Positions 15,551 to 23,779 of a stretch of DNA of 34,347 bases are shown here, one piece after another (the first letter of the stretch is position 1; the number at the start of each line of letters is the position of its first letter). The DNA is from Sphingomonas echinoides (lineage in GTDB: Bacteria; Pseudomonadota; Alphaproteobacteria; Sphingomonadales; Sphingomonadaceae). The DNA lies in NCBI RefSeq assembly GCF_029623395.1, contig NZ_JAPYKK010000041.1, positions 1-34,347 of the forward strand. The letters run 5' to 3'. The notes under the pieces were generated by a model, which saw only the letters and a list, made by a program, of their open reading frames with translations, did not search any database and had not been told where the DNA came from. The position numbers and the translations under genes are program-made.

Positions 15551-16749
15551 CCGACGCCTTCATTTGCGATGCAATTCGCACCCCGATCGGCCGTCTCAAC
15601 GGCGCGCTCGCAAGCGTACGGGCGGACGATCTCGCGGCGATCCCGATCCGAGCGCTGATGGCGCGCAACGCCGGGGTCGACTGGCAGGCGGTCGACGACC
15701 TGCTCCTCGGCTGCGCAAACCAGGCGGGGGAAGACAATCGCAACGTCGCGCGGATGGCAGGCCTGCTGGCGGGGCTCCCCGAACAAGTGTCCGGCGCGAC
15801 GATCAACCGGCTGTGCGGGTCGGGCCTGGACGCGGTTGGGTCGGCGGCGCGGGCGATCCGCTGCGGCGACGCCGATTTCATGATCGCGGGCGGTGTCGAG
15901 AGCATGACGCGCGCGCCTTATGTGATGGGCAAGGCGGGGAGCGCGTTCGATCGATCGCAGAAGATCGAGGACACCACGCTGGGCTGGCGGTTCGTTAACC
16001 CGGCGATGCAGGCGGCGTATGGCGTCGACACGATGCCGCAGACCGCCGAGAACGTCGCCGACGACTGGCGCGTGAGCCGCGAGGATCAGGACGCCTTCGC
16101 CCTCGCCAGCCAGACCAAGGCCGCCGCCGCACAGGCAAATGGCCGTTTTGCCGCCGAGATCGTTCCCGTCACGATCCCGCAGCGCAAGGGCGACCCGGTC
16201 CTCTTCGATCGCGACGAACATCCGCGCGCGACGAGCCTGGAGGCGCTCGCCAAATTGCGCCCGGTCGTGCGCGCCGACGGCACCGTGACCGCGGGCAATG
16301 CGTCCGGCCTCAATGACGGCGCCGCGGCGATGCTGGTCGCGTCCGAAGCGGCCGCCCGCCGCCACGGCCTGACGCCGCGCGCGCGCGTGGTCGGGATGGC
16401 GGCGCACGGGGTTGCACCGCGCGTGATGGGGATCGGCCCGATCGAGGCGGCCCGGCGCTTGCTGTCGCGCACCGGGATCGGTCTCGACCAGATCGACGTC
16501 ATCGAACTGAACGAAGCGTTTGCCGCGCAGGCGATCGCGACGCTGCGGGATCTCGGTGTCGATCCGGCCGATCCGCGCGTCAATCCGAACGGCGGGGCGA
16601 TTGCGCTGGGGCATCCGCTCGGCATGTCGGGCGCGCGGATCACGCTGTCGGCGGTCGAGGAATTGCAGCGGACGCAAGGACGCTACGCACTTGCGTTCAT
16701 GTGTATCGGTGTCGGTCAGGGGATCGCGCTGCTCGTCGAGCGGGTGTGA
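15547..16749 (+). CDS. pcaF: 3-oxoadipyl-CoA thiolase
   Basis: A 400-residue thiolase that splits 3-oxoadipyl-CoA into succinyl-CoA and acetyl-CoA, the last step of the beta-ketoadipate pathway. The acyl-accepting cysteine is Cys90 in INRLCGSGLDA. NPNGGAIALGHPLGMSGAR gives His356 and MCIGVGQG gives Cys386, the base pair of the active site. The length and the family-typical start TDAFICDAIRTPIGRLNGAL fit PcaF/PaaJ. ATG 15547 overlaps the pcaJ stop by 4 bases. The upper-pathway genes (pcaHG, pcaB, pcaC, pcaD) are not in the window. No strong terminator was found in the 129 bases after it. Confidence 0.9.
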   Translation: MTDAFICDAIRTPIGRLNGALASVRADDLAAIPIRALMARNAGVDWQAVDDLLLGCANQAGEDNRNVARMAGLLAGLPEQVSGATINRLCGSGLDAVGSAARAIRCGDADFMIAGGVESMTRAPYVMGKAGSAFDRSQKIEDTTLGWRFVNPAMQAAYGVDTMPQTAENVADDWRVSREDQDAFALASQTKAAAAQANGRFAAEIVPVTIPQRKGDPVLFDRDEHPRATSLEALAKLRPVVRADGTVTAGNASGLNDGAAAMLVASEAAARRHGLTPRARVVGMAAHGVAPRVMGIGPIEAARRLLSRTGIGLDQIDVIELNEAFAAQAIATLRDLGVDPADPRVNPNGGAIALGHPLGMSGARITLSAVEELQRTQGRYALAFMCIGVGQGIALLVERV

Positions 16750-16878
16750 CCCTGAACATCGCTATCGTCGGAAAGCATAGGAGCCCATAGCCAAAGAGCA
16801 TTTGCTGTTCGGTCCCGCGATCCTACTTTCCATGATGTTGGCTGATCATGCCAGCGTGTAGGAATTGGAGAGTATTTC

Positions 16879-17775
16879 GTGATCAGCAAGCAACTCCTTG
16901 CTTCCGTCGCTGCTGCGGTCTGCGCCGTTTCCGGGCCTGCCGCCGCGCAAACGGCCGAGGTCGCGCGTGTCCTCGTCAAGAAGGGGCCGGTCCAGATCGA
17001 GGTGCTCGAACAGGGGCAGGGCAAGACGATCGTCATCCTGCCGTCGCTGGGCCGTTCGGCGGAGGATTATGATGTCGTCGCGCAGTATCTCGCGAAGGAC
17101 GGCTTCCGGGTCCTCCGTCCCGAACCGCGCGGTATCGGGAACAGCACGGGGCCATTGGCCGATCTGACGCTGCACGATTTCGCCGCCGACGTGGCGATGG
17201 TGATGGAGGATCGGAAGACCGGTCCCGCGATCATCGTCGGCCACGCCTGGGGCAGCCAGCCCGCGCGGATGCTGGCGGTCGACCGGCCGGATCTGGTGCG
17301 CGGCATCGTGATGGCGGCGGCGTCGGTCGGCAAGGTGCCGCCGGGGTCGAAGGAAAAGCCATACGGCCGGCTCCGCGACGCGATCGATGGGTCCGGCAAT
17401 CCCAAGCTCCCCGTCGCGCAGCGGATCACCTATTTGAAGCAAGCCTTCTTCGCGCCCGGCAACGATCCGCGCGCGTGGCTCGGCGGCTGGTATCCCGAAG
17501 CGCACGACGCGCAGGCGCACGCCCGGAACGTCACCCCGGTCGACACTTATTATGCCGGGGGAACGACCGTGCCGATCCTCGACCTGCAGGGCGAGCATGA
17601 CGCCGTCGTCGTCAAGAACGTGCTGCAGGCGCTGGTGCCGGAGCGCGTCGAGACCAAGGTGATCGCCGGGAGCGGCCACGCGATGGCGCCGGAACGCCCC
17701 AAGGCGATGGCCGATGCGATCGCGGCCTTCGCCAACCGGGTCTATGCGGCGGCGCCAGCACCCGCTCCCCGCTAA
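16879..17775 (+). CDS. Secreted alpha/beta hydrolase-fold protein lacking the nucleophilic serine
   Basis: A 298-residue alpha/beta hydrolase-fold protein with an N-terminal signal peptide (ISKQLLASVAAAVCAVSGPAAAQ, cleavage near 24). The fold is clear: ILPSLGRSAEDYD (oxyanion loop region), then the elbow VGHAWGSQPAR, acid candidate Asp241 in LQGEHDAVV and His267 in GSGHAM. At the nucleophile position, where GHSxG is expected, residue 123 is alanine (GHAWG). The protein is therefore either non-hydrolytic or uses a different residue; Ser126 is close but misplaced. The start is GTG 16879 with GGAG at 16867-16870. It is not obviously part of the pca operon, being separated from it by 129 bases. 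Confidence 0.8.
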   Translation: MISKQLLASVAAAVCAVSGPAAAQTAEVARVLVKKGPVQIEVLEQGQGKTIVILPSLGRSAEDYDVVAQYLAKDGFRVLRPEPRGIGNSTGPLADLTLHDFAADVAMVMEDRKTGPAIIVGHAWGSQPARMLAVDRPDLVRGIVMAAASVGKVPPGSKEKPYGRLRDAIDGSGNPKLPVAQRITYLKQAFFAPGNDPRAWLGGWYPEAHDAQAHARNVTPVDTYYAGGTTVPILDLQGEHDAVVVKNVLQALVPERVETKVIAGSGHAMAPERPKAMADAIAAFANRVYAAAPAPAPR

Positions 17776-17794
17776 ACGACCTGCGCCGCCGACC

Positions 17795-18229
17795 TTAGCG
17801 GACGGCGGACCGCAGATCCGCGGGCAAGTGATCGATCGGGCAATAGCGATAGGCGGTGCTTTGCCCGCGGATCTTGACCGAGAAGTTCAGGGCGTCGCGA
17901 ACGGTGACCGTCTGGCGTTCGGTAAACCGCGGTGCCGGCCCGACGCCTGCATCGACGCACGACTGGTCGACCACGAAGGTCGACCCGCGACGCGAGACGA
18001 TTCGGACACGGCATGCGGAACTGTGCGCCCCGCTGATCCCGCGGCCGTCATATTGCCGGATCACCGCGTTGGGCGGAGCCCCGCAGCTTTGTTTGCCCGC
18101 AACATAGATGCCGGGTTTGAGCGGGTAGACCCCGCCCGGTTTCGGGGACCGATCGACACTGGCCCATACAGGCGCAAGGATCGTCGCGCCGGCCAGGGCG
18201 GTGATCGCCAGGAAAACAGGTGTTCGCAT
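17795..18229 (-). CDS. Small secreted four-cysteine protein, hypothetical
   Basis: A 144-residue protein with an export signal (MRTPVFLAITALAGATILAPVWA) and a mature part of about 120 residues. It holds four cysteines (QSCGAPP, SSACRVR, DQSCVDAG, YRYCPID), which suggests two disulfides in the periplasm. The pattern of short beta-like stretches (RVRIVSRRGSTFVVD, ERQTVTVRDALNFSVKI) suggests a small beta-rich domain. No family is recognised. The frame extends to 18286, but the signal peptide begins at Met 18229, so that start is chosen; no good Shine-Dalgarno is seen. It is convergent with the hydrolase gene. Confidence 0.65.
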   Translation of the reverse strand: MRTPVFLAITALAGATILAPVWASVDRSPKPGGVYPLKPGIYVAGKQSCGAPPNAVIRQYDGRGISGAHSSACRVRIVSRRGSTFVVDQSCVDAGVGPAPRFTERQTVTVRDALNFSVKIRGQSTAYRYCPIDHLPADLRSAVR

Positions 18230-18286
18230 TGAGAGGCTTGTTCGCTCAGGCGGGACCCGCGTCAAGGCGTACCCGGAGAACCGCAC

Positions 18287-18330
18287 GTCAAAACGTTAAG
18301 GTCTCCGGTGCGGCGATGCGCACCGGAGAC
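18287..18330 (-). terminator. Intrinsic terminator of the TonB-dependent receptor gene
   Basis: A perfect 11-bp inverted repeat, GTCTCCGGTGC (18301-18311) and GCACCGGAGAC (18320-18330), closes an 8-base loop. On the - strand it lies 34 bases after the receptor stop and is followed by CTTAACGTTTT, a fair T-rich tail. It separates the receptor from the small secreted protein gene. Confidence 0.72.
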
Positions 18331-18364
18331 GATGATCGAAAAGTCGGCGATCCAGCTCTCGGCC

Positions 18365-21220
18365 TTAGAAGTTAAGTCTGAAGCCGATGTCGTAGCGCGG
18401 TCCGAAGTTCTGATAGTTGAGCAGCTGGTTATCGAAGCGACCCGTCGTGATGTACTTCGCGTTGAACAGGTTGGTGCCTTCGATGAAGACCTGCGCGGTC
18501 TTGGTGACCGCGTAGGAGATGCTGCCGTCGAACTGGCCGTACGTCCGCACGAACACGGGTTCGTTGCCGGGGCCGCCTGCCAGCGTCTGCAGGAACCGCT
18601 CACGCCGGTTGTAGGCGATGCGGGCCGACAGACCGTACTTTTCGTAGAACACGGTCGCGTTCTGCGAATTGCCGATGCCTTCCGCCGCGAACGACTGACC
18701 GATCTGCGTCACGTCGAAATTGCGGTTGGTGCTGACGAAGGTCGCATTCGCCTGCACGCCGAACCCGCTGAGAATGCCAGGTGCCCAATCGAGCGTATGG
18801 ACGAGGTTGAGCTCCAGCCCGCGGATGTCGAGGGCGGTCGCGTTGCGCGGACGCCGCACGCTGAACCGCGCGGTGGTCGGGCTGATGATCAGGCCGCCGA
18901 CCGGCAAGTTCCCGGCGTTGGCGATCGTGAACGTCTCCGGCGCGAAGGTCTGGACGATGAAGTCGTCGATGGTCTTGAAGAACACCGCCGCCGACAGCGT
19001 CGTCGTCCGGGTCGGATAATATTCGAACGACAGATCGAAGTTGGTCGCGCGGTAGGGCTTCAGATCGGGGTTGCCACCGCTTGCGGTGAGCGTTGCCGGA
19101 CGGAGCGTATCGTAGTTGAGGTTCGGCGCGAGATCGTTGATCGCCGGACGCGTGAGCGACTTATAGGCCGCGAAGCGCGCCTGGAACTTCGGCGCGATGT
19201 TTACGCGCACGTTCACATTGGGCAGGAACGTGTTGTAGGTGGACTGCTTGTCGACCGCGACCGTCTGGCGGTTGTTGGCGAAGACACCGTTGTAGATGGT
19301 CGGATCGCCCACAACCGGCAACAGATCGGTCAACTGCAACTGCTGGCCGAACGACCGCAGCTCGGTGTGCTCGTAGCGCGCACCGACGTTGACGAACCAC
19401 GGAACGCCGCCAAGCGTGCCCTCGAAGTCGACGTCGGCATAGCCTGCGTAGACCGTCTCCTTGACGCGCGTCGAAGGCTGGGCGGTCGCGGCATAGCCGT
19501 TCGAGGCCGCATAGAGCGCAGCCGTCGTGCCCGGTGCATTGCCGCGCGCGATGTCCAGCGCTGCCGTCGCGGCCGGGCTGGTGAGGAAATTCAGATACGC
19601 GCGCGGATCGAAGGTGAGGAACGTCGTCGGCAACCGGCTCGGGTTGAACGACCCGATCGTGAACGGCGACAGCAGCGACGGATCGGCGAAGGTCGAATAG
19701 CCGCAATAGACGCAACCGACGTTGGGATCGGACGTGACCGGCACGTTCTGCTTGTCGCGCGAGGTCCGCATCAGGCCGAAGCGCAGCGTCTTCAGCGCGC
19801 CCGAATCCGCTTTCCACTCGGTGTTGAGGCGATATTCGGTGACCTTTTCGGTCACGTCATTGCCGTTGACGCCGGCGATATGGGTCTTCCCGAGCGCCGG
19901 GTTCGAGAGAGCGTCCGCCCGGTAACCGAAGGTGGAGGGGATTCCGCCATTCTCGCCCGCGGTGAAGCTATACGGCGTCGCTGCGCCGATGACTGCGAAA
20001 TAGCCCTGGCCGCCACCCTTGTTCTTCGCGCGCGATTGCGTCGCGTCGAGCACGACCTTGACGGTGTCACTCGGCTTCCACTCGACGTTGCCGCCGAATT
20101 CGTAGGTCGTCGTCTCGCGAACGCTGCCCGACGAGATGAAGTCGGCGTTGCCGTTCGTCGTCAGGCCAATAATCGACCGGTTGGAATCGATTGTTGCGTC
20201 GGTGTAGCTGGAAGGCTCGAACCAGCTGCCGAGGCCGCGCGTGGTCTGGTCGCTCTTGAACCGGTTGTACAAGCCGTCGACGGTCAGCGTGAGCGTGTCG
20301 GTCGGGGCATATTGCCCGACCAGCGTCGCGCCGAGGCGCGAGCGACGATCGACGGTGTTGGAAATGTCCTGGTTACGCGGCGCATAGACGTTCGTGTATA
20401 TCGGCGCACTGTTCGCGCCGACCGACGTGCCGGGGATGTAGCCACCAGTGGAGATCGAGTCGATCGAGGCGATGCGCTTCTGATAGGACAGCGACGCCAG
20501 CACGCCGATCCGGCCATCCGCGAACGTGTCGCTGAGCAGGCCGAACAGCTGCGGGGTGAACTTCTCGCTGTTCTTTTCGTACAGACCCTTGGCCGAGAAG
20601 ACGCCCTTGAACTTCTTGAGGTCGAGCGGACGCGGGGTCTGGACGTTGATCGTCGCGCCGATGCCGCCGCCCTGCAGCGGCGCCTGCGTGCTCTTGTAGA
20701 CCTGCGCGCCGCTGATCAGCTCGGCCGGGATGAGGTCGAACGAGAAGGCGCGGCTGTAATTGTCGGAGGCGAAGCTGCGACCGTTGAACAGCACAGTGTT
20801 GAACGCTGGCCCGAGACCGCGGACGGTGACGGACTGGCCTTCGCCGCTGCTGCGGTCGATCGCGACGCCCGGAATACGCTGGAGCGATTCGGCGACGTTG
20901 GCATCCGGGAACTTGCCGAGATCTTCCGAGGAGATCGCATCGAGAATGCCCGAGGAATTGCGCTTCTGCGCAGCCGAGGAGGCGAGACTGCCGCGGATAC
21001 CGGTAACGACGATGTCCGTCCCGGCGTTGTCCTGCGCGAGCGATGGCGGAACCGAGGAGGCGGTGGCGGAGTCTGCAGGAAGTTCGGTCTGCGGCGCTTG
21101 CTGAACCTGCGCCTGCGCTGGCATGGCAGCGGTCAGCAGCGCCAGAGCGGCGACGGCAGTCCCACCCATCAGTGTGGCAACCCGCCGGTCAAAAACCGTG
21201 GTCCGCGAAAAGTCCGACAT
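18365..21220 (-). CDS. TonB-dependent receptor (Caulobacter-type, carbohydrate uptake class)
   Basis: A 951-residue outer-membrane receptor. A signal peptide occupies 1-37 (ALALLTAAMPAQAQ). The TonB box region is DIVVTGIRGSL (69-79), followed by the plug domain (SEDLGKFPDANVAESLQRIPGVAI, then VTVRGLGPAFNTVLFNG) and a ~700-residue barrel ending in DIGFRLNF with a terminal Phe. The plug wording matches the TIGR01782-type receptors of Caulobacter and sphingomonads, which often import sugars or oligosaccharides. GGGGAGAGG just upstream supports the start. The divergent halogenase-like and SapC genes are typical partners of such receptors, but the ligand is unknown. Confidence 0.93.
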   Translation of the reverse strand: MSDFSRTTVFDRRVATLMGGTAVAALALLTAAMPAQAQVQQAPQTELPADSATASSVPPSLAQDNAGTDIVVTGIRGSLASSAAQKRNSSGILDAISSEDLGKFPDANVAESLQRIPGVAIDRSSGEGQSVTVRGLGPAFNTVLFNGRSFASDNYSRAFSFDLIPAELISGAQVYKSTQAPLQGGGIGATINVQTPRPLDLKKFKGVFSAKGLYEKNSEKFTPQLFGLLSDTFADGRIGVLASLSYQKRIASIDSISTGGYIPGTSVGANSAPIYTNVYAPRNQDISNTVDRRSRLGATLVGQYAPTDTLTLTVDGLYNRFKSDQTTRGLGSWFEPSSYTDATIDSNRSIIGLTTNGNADFISSGSVRETTTYEFGGNVEWKPSDTVKVVLDATQSRAKNKGGGQGYFAVIGAATPYSFTAGENGGIPSTFGYRADALSNPALGKTHIAGVNGNDVTEKVTEYRLNTEWKADSGALKTLRFGLMRTSRDKQNVPVTSDPNVGCVYCGYSTFADPSLLSPFTIGSFNPSRLPTTFLTFDPRAYLNFLTSPAATAALDIARGNAPGTTAALYAASNGYAATAQPSTRVKETVYAGYADVDFEGTLGGVPWFVNVGARYEHTELRSFGQQLQLTDLLPVVGDPTIYNGVFANNRQTVAVDKQSTYNTFLPNVNVRVNIAPKFQARFAAYKSLTRPAINDLAPNLNYDTLRPATLTASGGNPDLKPYRATNFDLSFEYYPTRTTTLSAAVFFKTIDDFIVQTFAPETFTIANAGNLPVGGLIISPTTARFSVRRPRNATALDIRGLELNLVHTLDWAPGILSGFGVQANATFVSTNRNFDVTQIGQSFAAEGIGNSQNATVFYEKYGLSARIAYNRRERFLQTLAGGPGNEPVFVRTYGQFDGSISYAVTKTAQVFIEGTNLFNAKYITTGRFDNQLLNYQNFGPRYDIGFRLNF

Positions 21221-21269
21221 ATATCCTCTCCCCTTGTCTGCTCATTTCGCATCATTCTGCGCGAATATG

Positions 21270-21305
21270 ATGGAGCCTCCATATTTCATTTGTCCGATAT
21301 ATCAA
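21270..21305 (-). promoter_or_regulatory. Possible receptor promoter with overlapping palindrome
   Basis: On the - strand TTGATA (21305-21300) and TATGGA (21283-21278) are 16 bases apart. The second element overlaps the palindrome ATGGAG-C-CTCCAT (21270-21282), a natural operator position for a repressor. It lies in the 135-base gap shared with the halogenase-like gene. No regulator gene is adjacent, so the binder is unknown. Confidence 0.4.
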
Positions 21306-21355
21306 GGTCTATTCGCAGCCTCTGATCTGCGGCATAAGCGGGGCAGGGAGAGCGC

Positions 21356-22933
21356 ATGCAAAAGCAGCAGCAAACGGACAGCATTCCGGGCATCATCCGG
21401 ACGATCGTGGTCGTCGGCGGGGGATCCGCGGGTTGGATCGCGGCCAATCGGCTCGCCGCGAAAGGCGCGCGCGGATCGGACGATATCGTCGTCAAACTGG
21501 TCGAATCCGCCACCGTCCCGACGATCGGCGTCGGCGAGGGAACGTGGCCGACGATGCGCAACACGCTCGCCAAGATCGGGATCGGCGAAACCGAATTCCT
21601 CCGCTCGTGCGACGCCGCCTTCAAACAGGGCGCGCGCTTCGTCGGCTGGAAGGACGGATCGCCGCGCGACGCCTATTATCACCCGCTCAACCCGCCTGCG
21701 GGCGCGGCGGACCTCAACCTGTCGCCGCATTGGCAGCAGGCGCTGGCCGACACGCCCGATCGCGATTTCGCCGACTGGGCGGATTTCCAGCAGGCGCTGT
21801 GCGATGCCGGGCTCGCCCCCAAGACGATCACCGCGCCGGAATTCGGCGGGGTGGCGAACTATGCCTATCATCTCGACGCGGGCAAATTCGCCACCTTGTT
21901 GCACGATCATGCGGTCGATCGGCTCGGCGTCGAGCATGTCGTGGGAGACGTCACCAATGTGGTGATGGCCGACAATGGCGATATCGCCTCGCTGGAGCTG
22001 GCCGACGGGCGCAGCATTGCGGGCGATCTGTTCATCGATTGCACCGGTTTCGCGGCGCTGCTGATCGGCAAGGTCTACGGGGTCCCGTTCCGCCCTTGCA
22101 ACGACGTGCTGTTCGCGGATCGCGCGATCGCGATGCAGGTGCCGTATCTGACCGAAGACGCGCCGATCACCAGCCACACCGTCTCGACCGCGTCGGACGC
22201 GGGGTGGTTCTGGGACATCGGGCTGTGGGCGCGTCGCGGCACCGGCTATGTCTACAGCAGCGCGCACATCGACGACGATGCCGCCGAAGCCGCTTTGCGC
22301 GCCTATGTCGGGCCGCAAGCCGAGCAATTGTCGACGCGGCGGATCACGATCGAGGCGGGGCACCGCGAGCGGTTCTGGGAGAAGAACTGCGTCGCGGTGG
22401 GCCTGTCCGCCGGGTTCCTCGAACCACTCGAAGCCTCCGCGCTGATGCTGGTCGAAGCGTCGATGGACGCGATCGCGGATCGCCTGCCGCGGACCCGCTC
22501 CGCGATGGACGTCGCCGCACGCCAGTTCAACGACTCGTTCCGCCATCACTGGGACCGGATCATCGAGTTCCTCAAACTCCATTATGCGATCACCAAGCGG
22601 ACCGACACCGCCTTCTGGCGCGACAATGCCGCACCGGAATCAATCCCGGATTCGTTGAAGGAACGGCTCGAGCTGTGGCGGCAGCATCCGCCCGCACCGC
22701 AGGATTTCGCGCACGCCCGCGAAGTGTTCTCCTGGCCGAGCTACCAATATGTCCTCCACGGCATGGGGTTCGAAACGCAGTACCCTGTGGTGCCCGCGAC
22801 ATCCCCCGACGCCGCGCTTGCGCGCCGCTGGATCGGGCGGATGGAGCGGATGCGCGGGGATGCCGTGGCGCAGATGCCGCGCCATCGCACGTTGCTTCGC
22901 GCGATCCGCGAACACGGGTTGCAGGCGGTATGA
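21356..22933 (+). CDS. Tryptophan halogenase-family flavoprotein
   Basis: A 525-residue FAD-dependent protein of the tryptophan halogenase family. The dinucleotide-binding motif is VVGGGSAGW (19-27), the family segment VPTIGVGEGTWP follows at 54-65, and the catalytic lysine corresponds to Lys90 in AAFKQGARFVGW. The glutamate region is FLEPLEASA. The diagnostic WxWxIP motif is changed to WFWDIG. Members beside TonB receptors and SapC proteins occur in sphingomonads, Caulobacter and xanthomonads; some halogenate simple indoles in vitro, but their natural substrates are unknown. AGGGAG at 21345-21350 supports the start. SapC starts 4 bases before its end (ATGA), so the two are coupled. Confidence 0.9.
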   Translation: MQKQQQTDSIPGIIRTIVVVGGGSAGWIAANRLAAKGARGSDDIVVKLVESATVPTIGVGEGTWPTMRNTLAKIGIGETEFLRSCDAAFKQGARFVGWKDGSPRDAYYHPLNPPAGAADLNLSPHWQQALADTPDRDFADWADFQQALCDAGLAPKTITAPEFGGVANYAYHLDAGKFATLLHDHAVDRLGVEHVVGDVTNVVMADNGDIASLELADGRSIAGDLFIDCTGFAALLIGKVYGVPFRPCNDVLFADRAIAMQVPYLTEDAPITSHTVSTASDAGWFWDIGLWARRGTGYVYSSAHIDDDAAEAALRAYVGPQAEQLSTRRITIEAGHRERFWEKNCVAVGLSAGFLEPLEASALMLVEASMDAIADRLPRTRSAMDVAARQFNDSFRHHWDRIIEFLKLHYAITKRTDTAFWRDNAAPESIPDSLKERLELWRQHPPAPQDFAHAREVFSWPSYQYVLHGMGFETQYPVVPATSPDAALARRWIGRMERMRGDAVAQMPRHRTLLRAIREHGLQAV

Positions 22934-23652
22934 CCCGCCTGGTCGCGCTGGACCCCGCCCGGCATCACGCCGTCCACGTCGATCCCGTAGCGGGGGCGGC
23001 GGTGCGGCAGTTCTGCCAGATCGGTCTGTCGGAGATCGCGCTCGCGGCGGCGGATATGCCGCTGTTCCTGGTCAAGGATGCGCAGACCGGGCGGTTCAAC
23101 CTGATCGCGCTGTTCGGCCTGATCGAGCCGCGCAACCTGTTCTGGTACAATGACGCGATGCAGCTGACCTACTTGCCGCGCGCGGCGTCACTCACGGCGT
23201 TCCGGCTCGATGCGGGCGGGGCGGCGGGGCTGGCGCTCGACGAGGCGGATGCCGCGGTCGGCACGCGCGGACAAGCGCTGTTCGCAGCCGATCGCAGCCC
23301 CGCGCCGTTCCTGGCGACGACCCGCGACGCGCTGAACGCGGTCGTCGCAGACGTCGCAGCCGCGCAGGCGTTGGTCGACGGTTACGCGCAGCAGCGGCTG
23401 ATCCGCCCGTTGTCGCTCGTGCTGCGCCACGCCGACGGGCATGAACATGCCATCGGCGGTCTCTACGGCCTCGACGAGGACGCGCTGGCGAGCCTCGATG
23501 ACGCGACGGTGGTCGCGATGCACCGGGCGGACCGTCTCGCGCCCGCCGCGGTGATCGCGGCATCGCACGCGCAGGTCGAACGCTTGCGGCAATTGCACAA
23601 CGCCGCCGGGTTGCGCGCGATTGAGGCCTTCACTCTTACGCTTGCCGAATAA
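22930..23652 (+). CDS. SapC family protein
   Basis: A 240-residue SapC-like protein, recognised from the pattern DPARHHAVHV, FCQIGLSEIALAAADMPLFLVKD, FNLIALFGL and LFWYNDAMQLTYLP (about 8-81), which is typical of the family. No membrane segment or signal peptide is evident. SapC was first named from Campylobacter S-layer genes, but in sphingomonads and Caulobacter the genes accompany TonB receptors and halogenase-like flavoproteins, and no function is established. It overlaps the halogenase-like gene by 4 bases, so the two are almost certainly co-translated. Confidence 0.85.
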   Translation: MTRLVALDPARHHAVHVDPVAGAAVRQFCQIGLSEIALAAADMPLFLVKDAQTGRFNLIALFGLIEPRNLFWYNDAMQLTYLPRAASLTAFRLDAGGAAGLALDEADAAVGTRGQALFAADRSPAPFLATTRDALNAVVADVAAAQALVDGYAQQRLIRPLSLVLRHADGHEHAIGGLYGLDEDALASLDDATVVAMHRADRLAPAAVIAASHAQVERLRQLHNAAGLRAIEAFTLTLAE

Positions 23653-23671
23653 TCCCTTTGGCAGCCCACCC

Positions 23672-23700
23672 GTAAGGTCGGTGTAAGCCACCCCTACTAG
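23672..23700 (+). promoter_or_regulatory. Candidate response-regulator box and -10 element of the HisKA_2 kinase gene
   Basis: GTAAG at 23672-23676 is repeated at 23683-23687, an 11-base period typical of OmpR-type regulator sites. TACTAG (23695-23700) lies 7 bases after the second half and would serve as the -10 element. A 19-base stretch (23682-23700) matches the RND promoter (26920-26938) at 16 positions with the same spacing. Confidence 0.6.
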
Positions 23701-23779
23701 CGACGACAGACGGCGATGCGGAAACGATCGCGTTACCGGCACGACATTCCGTGTCCCGTTGTTGCTTGGAGGATTGGTC

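Noticed and set aside
16750..16878. A terminator or promoter in the gap after pcaF
   Set aside because: No inverted repeat longer than 4 bp and no good -35/-10 pair was found; only the SD of the next gene is clear.
18308..21325. A 1005-codon open frame opposite the TonB receptor gene
   Set aside because: Its product is Arg/Asp/Glu/Val-rich without domain structure, and the opposite strand encodes a complete receptor with signal peptide, TonB box and C-terminal Phe. It is a GC-driven shadow frame.
23759..23779. TTG start for the HisKA_2 kinase
   Set aside because: The GGAGG at 23768-23772 sits correctly for ATG 23780 and would be inside the gene with the TTG start.
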